Positions 33,003-41,931 of a DNA stretch of 64,000 nucleotides are shown piece by piece. Under the pieces are notes generated by a model that searched no databases, had not been told where the DNA came from, and saw nothing but the letters and a program-made list of their open reading frames with translations. Source of the DNA: Rhizobium mesosinicum (GTDB lineage: Bacteria; Pseudomonadota; Alphaproteobacteria; Rhizobiales; Rhizobiaceae); NCBI RefSeq assembly GCF_019511345.1, contig NZ_JAEUAK010000001.1:620001-684000 (forward strand), written 5' to 3'. The position numbers and the translations under genes were made by a program. How positions within the stretch are numbered: position 1 is the first letter of the stretch; each line of letters begins with the position of its first letter.

Positions 33003-34057
33003 CGATCATCGACGAAAAAGGGCTTCCGACGGCTGTCGCAGGGCCGGAAAGCCGCAGCCCGGCCAGTCGTCTTCTGGCGCTCGGCAGCGTCCTTCGCGCC
33101 GGCGCTGTCTTCATCCTGCTCGGGCTGATGGTGATCGGTTTCACCTATGCCAAACCGGCCTTCATCAATATTGGCAACCTGATGAGTATTCTCCAAGCCG
33201 TATCTGTTGTTGCTATTCTCGGCGCCGGCGTCACCGTGACACTTGCTGTCGGCGGCTTCGATTTGTCGATCGGTGCGGTTGCCGCCTCCAGCGTCATGGC
33301 GGCAAGCTATGCCATGATCGTCCTGCATCTGAATGCCGTCGCCACCGTACCTTTGGTGCTTGCCTTCGGCGCGGCTATCGGGCTCGTCAATGCCTTCCTC
33401 ATTGTGCGCCTGCGTGTGCCAGATCTGCTCGCCACGCTCGCCATGATGTTCCTGTTGTCCGGCCTGCAGCTCATTCCGACGGCCGGGCGCTCGATCTCAG
33501 CCGGCCTCGTTCTGCCCGACGGCTCCAAGGCGACCGGCGCCTATGACCCGGCCTTCCTGCTGATCGGCCGTTACAGCCTGTTTGGCACCCTGCCCGTTTC
33601 CGTCGTGCTGATGGCCGTCGTCGCGATCGTCCTCTTCGTGCTGACCGAGCGCACCCGCATCGGCCGGCTGCTCTTTGCGACCGGCGGCAATGAGGTGGCA
33701 ACGCGGCTTGCCGGCGCTTCCACGACGCGGCTGAAGACACTCGCCTATGTCATCTCGGGAACCTTGGCAGCTCTTGGCGGTATCGTGATCGCCGCCCGCG
33801 TCGGCCGCGGTGACGTTTCCTCCGGCGGGTCGCTGCTGATGGACTCGGTCGCAGCCGCACTGATCGGCTTTGCCGTCCTCAACCTGCGCCGTCCTAACGT
33901 GCTCGGCACGATTGCCGGCGCTGTCTTCGTCGGTGTGCTGCTCAACGGCCTCACCATGCTGAACGCCCCCTACTACACCCAGGATTTCGTCAAGGGCATC
34001 GTGCTCGTCGGGGCCTTGGCGCTGACCTACGGCCTCGGCCGCAACACCGATCGCTGA
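32999..34057 (+). CDS. ribose-type ABC transporter permease (system A)
   Basis: Inner-membrane permease of the RbsC group, 352 residues with about nine or ten hydrophobic helices. Landmarks: VTVTLAVGGFDLSIGAVAA, NAFLIVRLRVPDLLATLAMMFLLSGL and TRIGRLLFATGGNEVATRLAGAS. Translationally coupled to the ATPase. A single permease gene here implies a homodimer, unlike the two-permease system B. Confidence 0.9.
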   Translation: MTIIDEKGLPTAVAGPESRSPASRLLALGSVLRAGAVFILLGLMVIGFTYAKPAFINIGNLMSILQAVSVVAILGAGVTVTLAVGGFDLSIGAVAASSVMAASYAMIVLHLNAVATVPLVLAFGAAIGLVNAFLIVRLRVPDLLATLAMMFLLSGLQLIPTAGRSISAGLVLPDGSKATGAYDPAFLLIGRYSLFGTLPVSVVLMAVVAIVLFVLTERTRIGRLLFATGGNEVATRLAGASTTRLKTLAYVISGTLAALGGIVIAARVGRGDVSSGGSLLMDSVAAALIGFAVLNLRRPNVLGTIAGAVFVGVLLNGLTMLNAPYYTQDFVKGIVLVGALALTYGLGRNTDR

Positions 34058-34131
34058 CAGCGGGATTTGGCCTCAGAAAATTTCCTGCGATCGCATGCTT
34101 TTGGAATAACGTACCTCTTATGCGCCTAAAA

Positions 34132-34148
34132 TCTATATAGTTTATAGA
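34132..34148. promoter_or_regulatory. AT-rich dyad element, copy 3
   Basis: TCTATATAGTTTATAGA (TCTA-N9-TAGA), 25 bp upstream of the system B binding-protein start. It resembles copies 1 and 2. Confidence 0.45.
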
Positions 34149-34172
34149 CTATCAGATTGAGAGGGTATCGTT

Positions 34173-35183
34173 ATGAATGAAGGACTTGGAGGCGGCTTCG
34201 GACGCCGCGAAATCTTGAAGCTCGCGGCAGTTGCGGGAGCGACATTTGCAGGCGCGAGCATGCTGACTGCGCCCGCGACAAGGGCTGAAGACGAAGGCCT
34301 TACCCTGAAGGGCAAGCGCATCGCCATCAGCGCCACCGGCACCGACCACTATTTCGATCTGCAGGTCTACAATGCCCAGATCGAAGAGGTGAAGCGGCTC
34401 GGTGGCGAGCCGATCGCCGTCGATGCCGGCCGCAACGACGGCAAGCTGATCGCCCAGCTTCAGACACTTGTCGCCCAAAAACCAGATGCGCTCGTCCAGA
34501 TCCTCGGCACGCTCAGCGTCATCGATCCCTGGCTCAAGAAGGCCCGCGATGCCGGCATCCCGGTGCTGACCGTCGATGTCGGCTCGACCAATTCGATCAA
34601 CAACACGACGTCGGACAACTGGGGCATCGGCAAGGACCTCGCCCTGCAGCTCGTCTCCGATATCGGCGGCGAGGGTAATATCGTCGTCTTCAACGGCTTC
34701 TACGGTGTCACGCCCTGCGCGATCCGCTACGACCAGCTTGTCAACGTCATCAAGTATTTCCCGAAGGTGAAGATCATCCAGCCGGAGCTGCGGGACGTCA
34801 TCCCCAACACGGTCCAGGACGCTTTCACCCAGATCACCGCGATCCTCAACAAATATCCGGACAAGGGCTCGATCAATGCCGTCTGGTCGGCCTGGGACAT
34901 ACCGCAGCTCGGCGCGACGCAGGCGATCGCTGCCGCCGGCCGCAACGAGATCCGCACCTATGGCGTCGATGGCAGCCCGGAGGTTCTCCAGCTCGTCGCC
35001 GACAAGAACTCGCCGGCTGGCGCCGATGCTGCCCAGCAGCCGGCAGAGATCGGCCGCGCGGCGATCCGCAACGTCGCCAAGCTGCTCGCCGGCCAGACCC
35101 TGCCGCGCGAAACCTATGTGCCGGCGCTGCTCGCCAACAAGGAAAACGTATCCGAGATCGTCAAGAAGCTTGGCATTGGTTGA
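34173..35183 (+). CDS. ribose-type ABC solute-binding protein (system B)
   Basis: Second RbsB-like binding protein, 336 residues. The N terminus GRREILKLAAVAGATFAGASML looks like a Tat signal with twin Arg, ending near TRAED. Mature landmarks: KRIAISATGTDHYFDLQVYNAQIEE, KPDALVQILGTLSVIDPWLKKA, IPVLTVDVGS and NAVWSAWDIPQLGA. First gene of a plus-strand operon that ends with the DszA-like monooxygenase. A strong stem-loop follows its stop. Confidence 0.88.
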   Translation: MNEGLGGGFGRREILKLAAVAGATFAGASMLTAPATRAEDEGLTLKGKRIAISATGTDHYFDLQVYNAQIEEVKRLGGEPIAVDAGRNDGKLIAQLQTLVAQKPDALVQILGTLSVIDPWLKKARDAGIPVLTVDVGSTNSINNTTSDNWGIGKDLALQLVSDIGGEGNIVVFNGFYGVTPCAIRYDQLVNVIKYFPKVKIIQPELRDVIPNTVQDAFTQITAILNKYPDKGSINAVWSAWDIPQLGATQAIAAAGRNEIRTYGVDGSPEVLQLVADKNSPAGADAAQQPAEIGRAAIRNVAKLLAGQTLPRETYVPALLANKENVSEIVKKLGIG

Positions 35184-35192
35184 TATCGAACC

Positions 35193-35220
35193 GGACCTTG
35201 TGGCCGGCGCCACAAGGTCC
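35193..35220 (+). promoter_or_regulatory. intercistronic stem-loop after the binding-protein gene
   Basis: Perfect 12-bp arms (GGACCTTGTGGC / GCCACAAGGTCC) with a 4-nt CGGC loop, 10 nt past the stop and 24 nt before the ATPase start. No U-tract. Confidence 0.7.
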
Positions 35221-35243
35221 GCCCCTTTCCGGAAAGCTGCATC

Positions 35244-36794
35244 ATGACTGCATCCGCCCCGACGCAACAGGCCGAGAATAATGACGTCATCATTCGCTTC
35301 GACCGCATCGTGAAGCGCTTCGGAGGCGCGCAGGCGCTTGCCGGCGCATCGGTCGCCATACGCCGCGGCACCGTCCACGGCCTCGTCGGGCAAAACGGCG
35401 CCGGTAAGTCGACGCTGATCAAGCTGCTTGCCGGGCTGCATAAACCGGATGATGGCCGGATTGAAATTGAAAACAAAGCCTATGACCGGCTGACGCCGCA
35501 TCTCTGCGACGAGCTCGGCATCCATTTCATTCATCAGGACCGGCTGCTGGTTCCGACATTCACCGTCGGCGAGGCGCTGTTTCTCGGGCGCGAAACGCGG
35601 CTTGCGGGAACGCCGTTCATCGACCGGCGGGCCATGCAGAAGCGCGCCGCCGAGCTTCTTGCCAATTATTTCGGCGTGGACCTGCCGAAGAATGCTCTAA
35701 TCAGCGAGCTGTCGACCGCCGAAAGGCAAATCGTCCAGATCACCCGGGCGCTGCTGCATCAGCCGAAAGTGCTGGTTTTCGACGAACCGACCGCCGCCCT
35801 CGTCAGGCGCGAGGCCGAAATCCTCTTCCGTCTGATCCGCCGGCTGCGCGACGAAGGTGTGACGATCGTCTATATCTCGCACTACCTCAACGAGATCGAG
35901 GAATTGTGCGATCACGTCACCGTGTTGCGCAATGGCCTGGATGTGGCCTCGCTTTCGATCGGCGAAACCTCAGCCAAGGCGATCGCCAGCCTGATGATCG
36001 AACGCGATATTGCCGAGATGTTTCCCAAGCGCCGCGTGGAGCCCGGCGAAGACATACTGAAGGTCAGGGCGCTTTCGTCGCCGAACCGTTTCCATGATAT
36101 CAGTTTCACCTTGCGCCGCGGCGAAGTGCTCGGCATTACCGGCCTTCTCGGCTCGGGCGCAAAGGACCTCATTCGCACATTGTTCGGGCTGGAACAGGCT
36201 GCCAGTGGCGAGATCGAGATAGAAGGACAAACGGGGCAGCCACGCAGCCCCGCAACAGCCGTGGACCGCCGGCTTGCGCTCGTTCCCGAGGATCGGCGCG
36301 GACATGGCGTGGGCCTCGATCTCAGCCTGTCCGAAAATATCACGCTTCCGAGCCTTGCCCGCTACAGCCGTTTCGGTTTTCTCAATCTGAAGCGCGAGCG
36401 CTCCGATACGACCGAACTCATCAAGCGCCTGCAGATCAAGACGACAGGCCGCGATGCCTTGGTTCGCACGCTTTCCGGCGGCAACCAGCAGAAGGTTGCC
36501 ATCGCCAAATGGCTGAGCCGTCAGTCGGAAATCTATCTGCTGGACGAACCGACGGTCGGCGTCGATATCGGCTCCAAAGTCGAGATCTACGCGCTGATCG
36601 GCGAGCTTGCCGCGCGTGGCGCCGGCGTTATCGTTTTATCCTCTGACCTGCCGGAACTCGTCGGCATCACCGATCGCATTCTGGTGTTTTTCCGCGGACG
36701 GCTGATCCGCGAACTCGATTCCGCAAAGACCACAACGGATGAAGTGCTGTCCGTCTCGACCGGCGCTTCGGAAGGACTACGCCATGTCGGCTGA
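35244..36794 (+). CDS. ribose-type ABC transporter ATPase, tandem NBDs (system B)
   Basis: 516-residue double-NBD ATPase. NBD1: GQNGAGKSTLIKLLAG, signature-region ELSTAERQIVQITRAL, Walker B VLVFDEPTAALV. NBD2: GLLGSGAKDLIRTLFG (P-loop lacks the normal GKS/T), signature LSGGNQQKVAIAKWL, Walker B IYLLDEPTVGVD. So only NBD1 has a full P-loop, as in system A. Overlaps the next gene by 11 bp. Confidence 0.92.
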   Translation: MTASAPTQQAENNDVIIRFDRIVKRFGGAQALAGASVAIRRGTVHGLVGQNGAGKSTLIKLLAGLHKPDDGRIEIENKAYDRLTPHLCDELGIHFIHQDRLLVPTFTVGEALFLGRETRLAGTPFIDRRAMQKRAAELLANYFGVDLPKNALISELSTAERQIVQITRALLHQPKVLVFDEPTAALVRREAEILFRLIRRLRDEGVTIVYISHYLNEIEELCDHVTVLRNGLDVASLSIGETSAKAIASLMIERDIAEMFPKRRVEPGEDILKVRALSSPNRFHDISFTLRRGEVLGITGLLGSGAKDLIRTLFGLEQAASGEIEIEGQTGQPRSPATAVDRRLALVPEDRRGHGVGLDLSLSENITLPSLARYSRFGFLNLKRERSDTTELIKRLQIKTTGRDALVRTLSGGNQQKVAIAKWLSRQSEIYLLDEPTVGVDIGSKVEIYALIGELAARGAGVIVLSSDLPELVGITDRILVFFRGRLIRELDSAKTTTDEVLSVSTGASEGLRHVG

Positions 36795-37803
36795 CATTCA
36801 GTTTGCCACCCTCCCCGTCGCCTCGTCGGATCAACCGCCGCAGGCAAAAGGCAAAGCCGCTGTCGCAGTTCTCCGCTTCGGTTCTCTGCTCGCCTTTGCT
36901 GCAATCCTTTTGGTTTTCTCGCTGACGGCTCCCTATTTCCTGTCGGTCGGCAATATCGGCAATGTCCTCGGCCAATCCGCCATTTCAGGTGTTCTCGCGA
37001 TCGGCCTGACGGTCGTATTGATCGCAGGCGGTTCGAATGTCGTCACCGGCGGCATCGATCTGTCACTGGCGGCGAATATGGGCTTGAGCGCTGCCGTTTA
37101 CGCCTCGCTGATCCAGCTCGGCTACGGCGATCCCGTGGCGGTCACCGCCGCCTTGCTCACCGGGCTTGCGATCGGCTTGGTCAATGCGGCCGCCGTCGTT
37201 CTGGCAGGTATCGTACCGCTGCTTGCAACCCTTGCGGTGATGAACGTCGTCGCCGGGCTCGAACTGGTTCTCACGCAGAATACGGTCGTTCCCGCTTCCA
37301 CCGATTTCCTGACGGCAATTTCGGCTTCCGACAGCGTCGGCATCCCGATCCTTGCCTATGTCCTGATCGCCTTTACAGCAATCGCGACGGCAATCGTGCA
37401 ATATACGCCTGTGGGGCTGAGGCTCTATGCGGTCGGCGAGTTTCCGGACGCTGCACGCGCTGCGGGCCTGCCGCTCAAGCGCCTGCTTTCAAGTGCCTTC
37501 ATTGCCAGCGGGTTCTGCGGTGGTTTTGCCGGCATCCTTTCGGTCTCCTATCTCAGCGGCAGCACGACCGGTTCGGGTGAAGCGCTGCTGCCTGTCGTCG
37601 TCATCGCGCTGCTCGGCGCAGTCTTCTCCCGTCGCCTGGTGCCGACCGTTCCGGGAACGCTGATATCGGCGCTTTTCGTCGGCTTCCTGACTAACGGCTT
37701 CCAACTGCTGAACCTGCCGAGCACGCTCGTCAGCGGCGTGCAGGGCCTTCTCATCCTGATCGTCGTGTCAGCCACGACATTGCTGCGCAAACGGGAGATC
37801 TGA
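36784..37803 (+). CDS. ribose-type ABC transporter permease 1 (system B)
   Basis: 339-residue RbsC-like permease. Start MSADIQFATL with GAAGGA upstream and inside the ATPase 3' end. Landmarks: VLIAGGSNVVTGGIDLSLAAN, AAVVLAGIVPLLATLAVMNV, TPVGLRLYAVGEFPDAARAAGL. Adjacent to a second permease gene one base after its stop, so the membrane part is probably a heterodimer. Confidence 0.9.
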   Translation: MSADIQFATLPVASSDQPPQAKGKAAVAVLRFGSLLAFAAILLVFSLTAPYFLSVGNIGNVLGQSAISGVLAIGLTVVLIAGGSNVVTGGIDLSLAANMGLSAAVYASLIQLGYGDPVAVTAALLTGLAIGLVNAAAVVLAGIVPLLATLAVMNVVAGLELVLTQNTVVPASTDFLTAISASDSVGIPILAYVLIAFTAIATAIVQYTPVGLRLYAVGEFPDAARAAGLPLKRLLSSAFIASGFCGGFAGILSVSYLSGSTTGSGEALLPVVVIALLGAVFSRRLVPTVPGTLISALFVGFLTNGFQLLNLPSTLVSGVQGLLILIVVSATTLLRKREI

Positions 37804-37804
37804 C

Positions 37805-38782
37805 ATGTCCGCTCCGACTTTTGCCGGACGCTCGGCCGCGGGCTTCGCACGATATGGACTGATCGTGGCGCTCGTCGCGGTCTTCTCCGTCTTCTCGATC
37901 CTGGCGTCCACCTTCCTCACTCCTGGCAATCTCCAGAGCATTCTGGTGAACAACTTCACATTGCTCGCCATCGTCTCGATCGCGATGACCTTCGCCGTAT
38001 CGGCCGGTGGCATCGATCTCTCCGTGGGCACGGCGGTCGATTTTGCAAGTTTCGCTTTCGTCTCCCTCGCGCTGGCCGGGCAGCCGGTGCCACTGGCCCT
38101 CCTGGCCGGTCTTGCCGCGGGCGCGCTTGTCGGCGCCTTCAACGCCATTCTGGTGTCTGCAATCGGCGTCGCGCCCTTCCTCGCGACGCTTGGCACATTG
38201 TTCATCGGGCGCAGTATCCAGCAATTGCTGACCAATGGCGGCAACCCCGTCTATCTGCCGCCCTCGGGCATTCCGCCCGCCTTCCGTTTCCTCGGGCACG
38301 GAACGATCGCGAATGTGCCGGTGCCCCTCATCATTGCGGCCGTCATCATCGCAGGTGCAGCGGCTGCCTTTGCCTGGACGCGGTTTGGACGCGTCGTGCT
38401 TTCGATCGGAATCCAGCCGAGCGTCGTGCGCTATTCCGGCATCGGGCTTGGTGCTCATGTCGCGGCGACATTCATTCTTGCCGGAACCACTGCCGCCGTT
38501 GCCGGCCTGATCCTGACGGCAACGGTGACGGTCTATATCCCTTCCTCCGGCAATGCGTTCCTGCTGAACGCCATCGGCGCCACCTTCATCGGTACAACAC
38601 TGTCGCCGCTCGGCCGGCCCAATGTGCTTGGCACCGTTCTCGGCGTCCTGCTCCTCAGCATCGTCGCCAATGGCCTGCTGCTGACCGGCCTGAACTTCTA
38701 CTGGCAACAGGTCGGCACCGGCATGCTCATCTTTGCCGTCCTCGCCTTCAGCTTCATCAACAGGAAAACCGTCGGCGCCTGA
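37805..38782 (+). CDS. ribose-type ABC transporter permease 2 (system B)
   Basis: 325-residue RbsC-like permease, different in sequence from permease 1. Landmarks: SIAMTFAVSAGGIDLSVGTAVD, NAILVSAIGVAPFLATLGTLFIGRS, FGRVVLSIGIQPSVVRYSGI. Tightly packed in the operon; the DszA-like gene follows 34 bp later. Confidence 0.9.
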   Translation: MSAPTFAGRSAAGFARYGLIVALVAVFSVFSILASTFLTPGNLQSILVNNFTLLAIVSIAMTFAVSAGGIDLSVGTAVDFASFAFVSLALAGQPVPLALLAGLAAGALVGAFNAILVSAIGVAPFLATLGTLFIGRSIQQLLTNGGNPVYLPPSGIPPAFRFLGHGTIANVPVPLIIAAVIIAGAAAAFAWTRFGRVVLSIGIQPSVVRYSGIGLGAHVAATFILAGTTAAVAGLILTATVTVYIPSSGNAFLLNAIGATFIGTTLSPLGRPNVLGTVLGVLLLSIVANGLLLTGLNFYWQQVGTGMLIFAVLAFSFINRKTVGA

Positions 38783-38816
38783 ACCTCAACCCGCCGACAG
38801 ATGCAGGAAATGTGAC

Positions 38817-40208
38817 ATGACCCGTGAAATCAGGCTCAACGCCTTCGATATGAATTGCGTCGGACACCAGTCACCGGGGCTATGGCGGCATCCGCGCGAC
38901 AAGTCCTGGACCTACAAGAATCTGGATTATTGGGTGCATCTGGCAAAGACGCTGGAGCGGGGCAAGTTCGACGGTCTCTTCATCGCCGACGTGCTCGGCG
39001 TCTACGACGTGCTGAACGGCAACGTCGATGCCGCGCTCCGCCATTCGGCGCAGGTGCCGGTCAATGATCCGCTGCAACTTATCCCGACCATGGCCTACGA
39101 GACCGAACATCTCGGCTTTGGACTGACGGCCTCACTCTCCTTCGAGCACCCCTATACTTTTGCTCGGCGCATCTCCACGCTCGATCATCTCACCAAGGGT
39201 CGTGTCGGCTGGAATATCGTCACCTCTTATCTCAACAGCGGCGCCCTCAATATCGGCCAGCCGGCACAGACCAACCATGACGACCGCTACGACCTCGCCG
39301 ACGAATATCTCGAAGTCTGCTACAAGCTCTGGGAAGGAAGCTGGGAAGATGACGCCGTCGTCCGCGACCGCGAAACAGGCATCTTCACCCATCCGGAAAA
39401 GGTCCATCCGATCAATCATTCCGGCAAATATTTCACTGTTCCCGGCATTCACCTGAGCGAGCCTTCGCCACAGCGCACCCCAGTGCTTTATCAGGCCGGC
39501 GCCTCCAGCCGCGGCAAGGATTTTGCTGGCGCGCATGCCGAATGCATCTTCGTCGCGGCACCTTCGAAGGCCGTGCTGAAACGCTATGTTGCCAATGTCC
39601 GCGAGGCTGCCGCGCGCGTCGGCCGCAATCCACGCGAGATTCTCGCTTTCAATCTCCAGACGGTCGTGCTCGGCGAAACGGATGCCGAAGCGCAGCGAAA
39701 GTTCAACGAATACCGCCAGCACGCGTCCTTCGAAGGCGCATTGACGCTGATTTCCGGCTGGACAGGCATCGACTTTGGCCAGTTCGGACCGGATGAGGTG
39801 CTGCGACACCGGCATACCAACGCCGTGCAATCGGCTGTCGAGACCTTCACGACTATCGATCCGGACAGGGAATGGACGGTGCGCGAAATGGCTGACTGGG
39901 TCGGCGTCGGCGGTTTCGGCCCTGTCTTCGTCGGCTCGCCGCAGACGGTCGCCGACCTGATGCAGGAATGGATCGAAGACACGGATGTCGACGGCTTCAA
40001 CCTCGCCTATGCCATAACACCCGAGAGTTTTGAGGATGCCGTCGATTTGCTGGTGCCCGAACTGCAGAAGCGCGGAGTCTATAAGACCGAGTATCGGCAG
40101 GGGACGCTACGTGAGAAGCTTGGGCGAGCGGGGCCGCGCCTCGTCGCTCCGCACCCTGGAACCACCCATCGTGTGTTGTCACCCAAGTCCGAGATGGCCG
40201 CAGAATGA
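38817..40208 (+). CDS. NtaA/SnaA/DszA-family FMN-dependent monooxygenase
   Basis: Bacterial-luciferase-like class C flavin monooxygenase, 463 residues (DszA is about 453). Start MTREIRLNAFDMN with AGGAA upstream. Family landmarks: NAFDMNCVGHQSPGLWRHP, LIPTMAYETEHLGFGLTASL, RRISTLDHLTKGRVGWNIVTS, YQAGASSRGKDFAG and the late GGFGPVFVGSPQTVADLM. These enzymes take FMNH2 from a separate reductase and cleave C-S or C-N bonds in sulfones, NTA or similar. Last gene of the system B operon. Confidence 0.88.
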   Translation: MTREIRLNAFDMNCVGHQSPGLWRHPRDKSWTYKNLDYWVHLAKTLERGKFDGLFIADVLGVYDVLNGNVDAALRHSAQVPVNDPLQLIPTMAYETEHLGFGLTASLSFEHPYTFARRISTLDHLTKGRVGWNIVTSYLNSGALNIGQPAQTNHDDRYDLADEYLEVCYKLWEGSWEDDAVVRDRETGIFTHPEKVHPINHSGKYFTVPGIHLSEPSPQRTPVLYQAGASSRGKDFAGAHAECIFVAAPSKAVLKRYVANVREAAARVGRNPREILAFNLQTVVLGETDAEAQRKFNEYRQHASFEGALTLISGWTGIDFGQFGPDEVLRHRHTNAVQSAVETFTTIDPDREWTVREMADWVGVGGFGPVFVGSPQTVADLMQEWIEDTDVDGFNLAYAITPESFEDAVDLLVPELQKRGVYKTEYRQGTLREKLGRAGPRLVAPHPGTTHRVLSPKSEMAAE

Positions 40209-40214
40209 TCAATG

Positions 40215-40498
40215 TCATTTGCGAGAAGTTTGTAAGATGCTCGATCGCCGCCTTGCAGCGTGTGACGGTCACCGCCGCATAGGCGGACGAATGTCACCTG
40301 CTGGACCGTGAACCTAAAATATTCGCTGCTGGTCGGCTCGAATTCCAGCCCCGCCTCCCTCAATCCGTCAGCGACTTCGGTAACCGCTTCGTCGATCGCC
40401 TTGAAGACCTTGTCTCGCTTGGAACGCTCTGCCGCCTCCCGGATCTCAAGGTACTTCCGCTATTCGGGCGTTGAAATGGTGCACGCTGTCTCGGTCAT
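40215..40498 (-). pseudogene. small gene interrupted by a nonsense codon
   Basis: The minus strand has GGGGAAGAG then ATG 40498 and 12 codons (MTETACTISTPE), a TAG at 40460-40462, and then an in-frame helical continuation RKYLEIREAAERSKRDKVF and AIDEAVTEVADGLREAG. The good ribosome site and uninterrupted continuation suggest a recently inactivated gene; its original 3' end is uncertain. Family not recognised. Confidence 0.4.
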
Positions 40499-40573
40499 CT
40501 CTTCCCCTCCATCTGTCGCGGTTGGCGGGCCTGGCTTTCGCACTATGTCTACCGGAAACGCAGGAGATAGCGA

Positions 40574-40927
40574 ATGAAGGTCCAAAAGTTCAGCATTTCG
40601 GACGCAAAGCTCGTCAAGTCGCCGGGACAGGATGCCGAAATCTATGTCGGAAATCTGGTCGACGAGAAGAACGGAGGCCCAGTCACGATCGGCTACGGCC
40701 GCTATGCCCCCGGACAATCGCTCACAGAAACGATGGCGGTGGACGACACGATGATCGTCCTCGAAGGACGGTTGTCCGTATCCACAAGCGGCGGCACTGT
40801 CACCGCGGGGCCCGGCGACATCGTCTACATGCCCAAAGGTCAATCCGTGACAATTACGACCGAAGGAGAGGGCGCGACGACGGCTTACGTCACATATCCG
40901 CACTGGGCTGAGGCTCACCAGAGCTGA
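40574..40927 (+). CDS. EutQ-like cupin protein
   Basis: Single-domain cupin, 117 residues. The strand and loop pattern DDTMIVLEGRLSVSTSGGTVTAGPGDIVYMPKGQSV is close to the cupin part of EutQ of ethanolamine utilisation. No other eut gene is visible, so a role in ethanolamine metabolism is not supported. GGAGATAGCG precedes the ATG. It converges with the AraC-type regulator, 8 bp apart. Confidence 0.72.
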   Translation: MKVQKFSISDAKLVKSPGQDAEIYVGNLVDEKNGGPVTIGYGRYAPGQSLTETMAVDDTMIVLEGRLSVSTSGGTVTAGPGDIVYMPKGQSVTITTEGEGATTAYVTYPHWAEAHQS

Positions 40928-40935
40928 GCGGGGAG

Positions 40936-41796
40936 CTATGTCCGCCCCGTTGGGCTTGTCCCAAAACTTTCGCGAAATCGGCGGGAAAAGTGAGAGCGCG
41001 AAACGTAGCCCGCAGCCTCGGCTGCAGCAATTGCCGTGGCCCCGGACGTGATTGCATGTTGCGCAGCTTTCAGACGCTCACGCCGCAAGATTGCCCGGAA
41101 GGAGGTGCCGTCCGTGGCCAATCGACGTCGCAGCGTTGACGCGCCGATCCCGAGCTTCTCCGCGACATCAGACACGCTCCACGCCTGCGAAGGGGCCGTC
41201 GCGATCAGCCAGGCGATATCGCCTGACAGGCTTTGTCTGAAGAGTGGTCGTGCCTGCGCAAGTGGGCGCAATAGCGCCAGGACCTCCGTCAGCCTGAGCC
41301 TTTTTATCGTTTCGCCGACGCTGAGATCGGCAATCGTGGATGCTGCGTGGCCAATCGTCTCGACGAGATCGGCGCTGAGCGGCACGGAGTCGAGATCGAC
41401 GACACCACCGACGCGCTCTGCAGTCGACAGCGGTGGGACGCCCTCTGGCAGACAAGGCACGTCAAGCCGCAAGGCCGCATAGACGCCCGTTTTATCGTCC
41501 GGAATGTTGACCACGTCCATCGGCACACCGCCAGGTAATATGAAGAGCGAGCCGGCCGGAAAGGAGCGGGTACGATCGCCAAGCCACACGTCCTTTTGAC
41601 CGTAGAGCACGACGCAGATCATCGGACAATCAAGTCGAAGAGCCGCCATCCGTTCGCGGTCGAAGCAGCAATAGGCGAAAAGCTGCCCGCCATAAGGATG
41701 CATCCCGACGTCGAGCCTTCCCGCCACCATCGGGCGGAGTCGATCGAGCAGGCGGTGGGAAAGCTCGGAACGTCGATCACGGATCATCATGTTCAT
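40936..41796 (-). CDS. AraC-family transcriptional regulator
   Basis: 286-residue activator-type protein. The N-terminal ~170 residues form the AraC cupin-like sensing domain (PMICVVLYGQKDVWLGDRTRSFPAGSLFILPGG). The C-terminal double HTH runs from WSVSDVAEKLGIGASTLRRRLATDGTSFRAIL to AAAEAAGYVSRSHFSRRFRESFGTSP. It is divergent from the secreted metallo-beta-lactamase-fold hydrolase (135-bp gap), its most likely target. Confidence 0.9.
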   Translation of the reverse strand: MNMMIRDRRSELSHRLLDRLRPMVAGRLDVGMHPYGGQLFAYCCFDRERMAALRLDCPMICVVLYGQKDVWLGDRTRSFPAGSLFILPGGVPMDVVNIPDDKTGVYAALRLDVPCLPEGVPPLSTAERVGGVVDLDSVPLSADLVETIGHAASTIADLSVGETIKRLRLTEVLALLRPLAQARPLFRQSLSGDIAWLIATAPSQAWSVSDVAEKLGIGASTLRRRLATDGTSFRAILRRERLKAAQHAITSGATAIAAAEAAGYVSRSHFSRRFRESFGTSPTGRT

Positions 41797-41931
41797 AACC
41801 GCAATCTATAAGAAGGCTTGGCAAGAAAAAATACCGCGGGTGAGCGTTTCGGGCTCAAGCGATCACAAATCTGGCGCACAGCGTGCGAGGAAGGGCGCCA
41901 TAAGAAGGATCTTCAAGACAAGGAGACCTTC

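Noticed and set aside
34152..35534. 460-codon minus-strand frame
   Set aside because: Shadow of the system B binding protein and ATPase.
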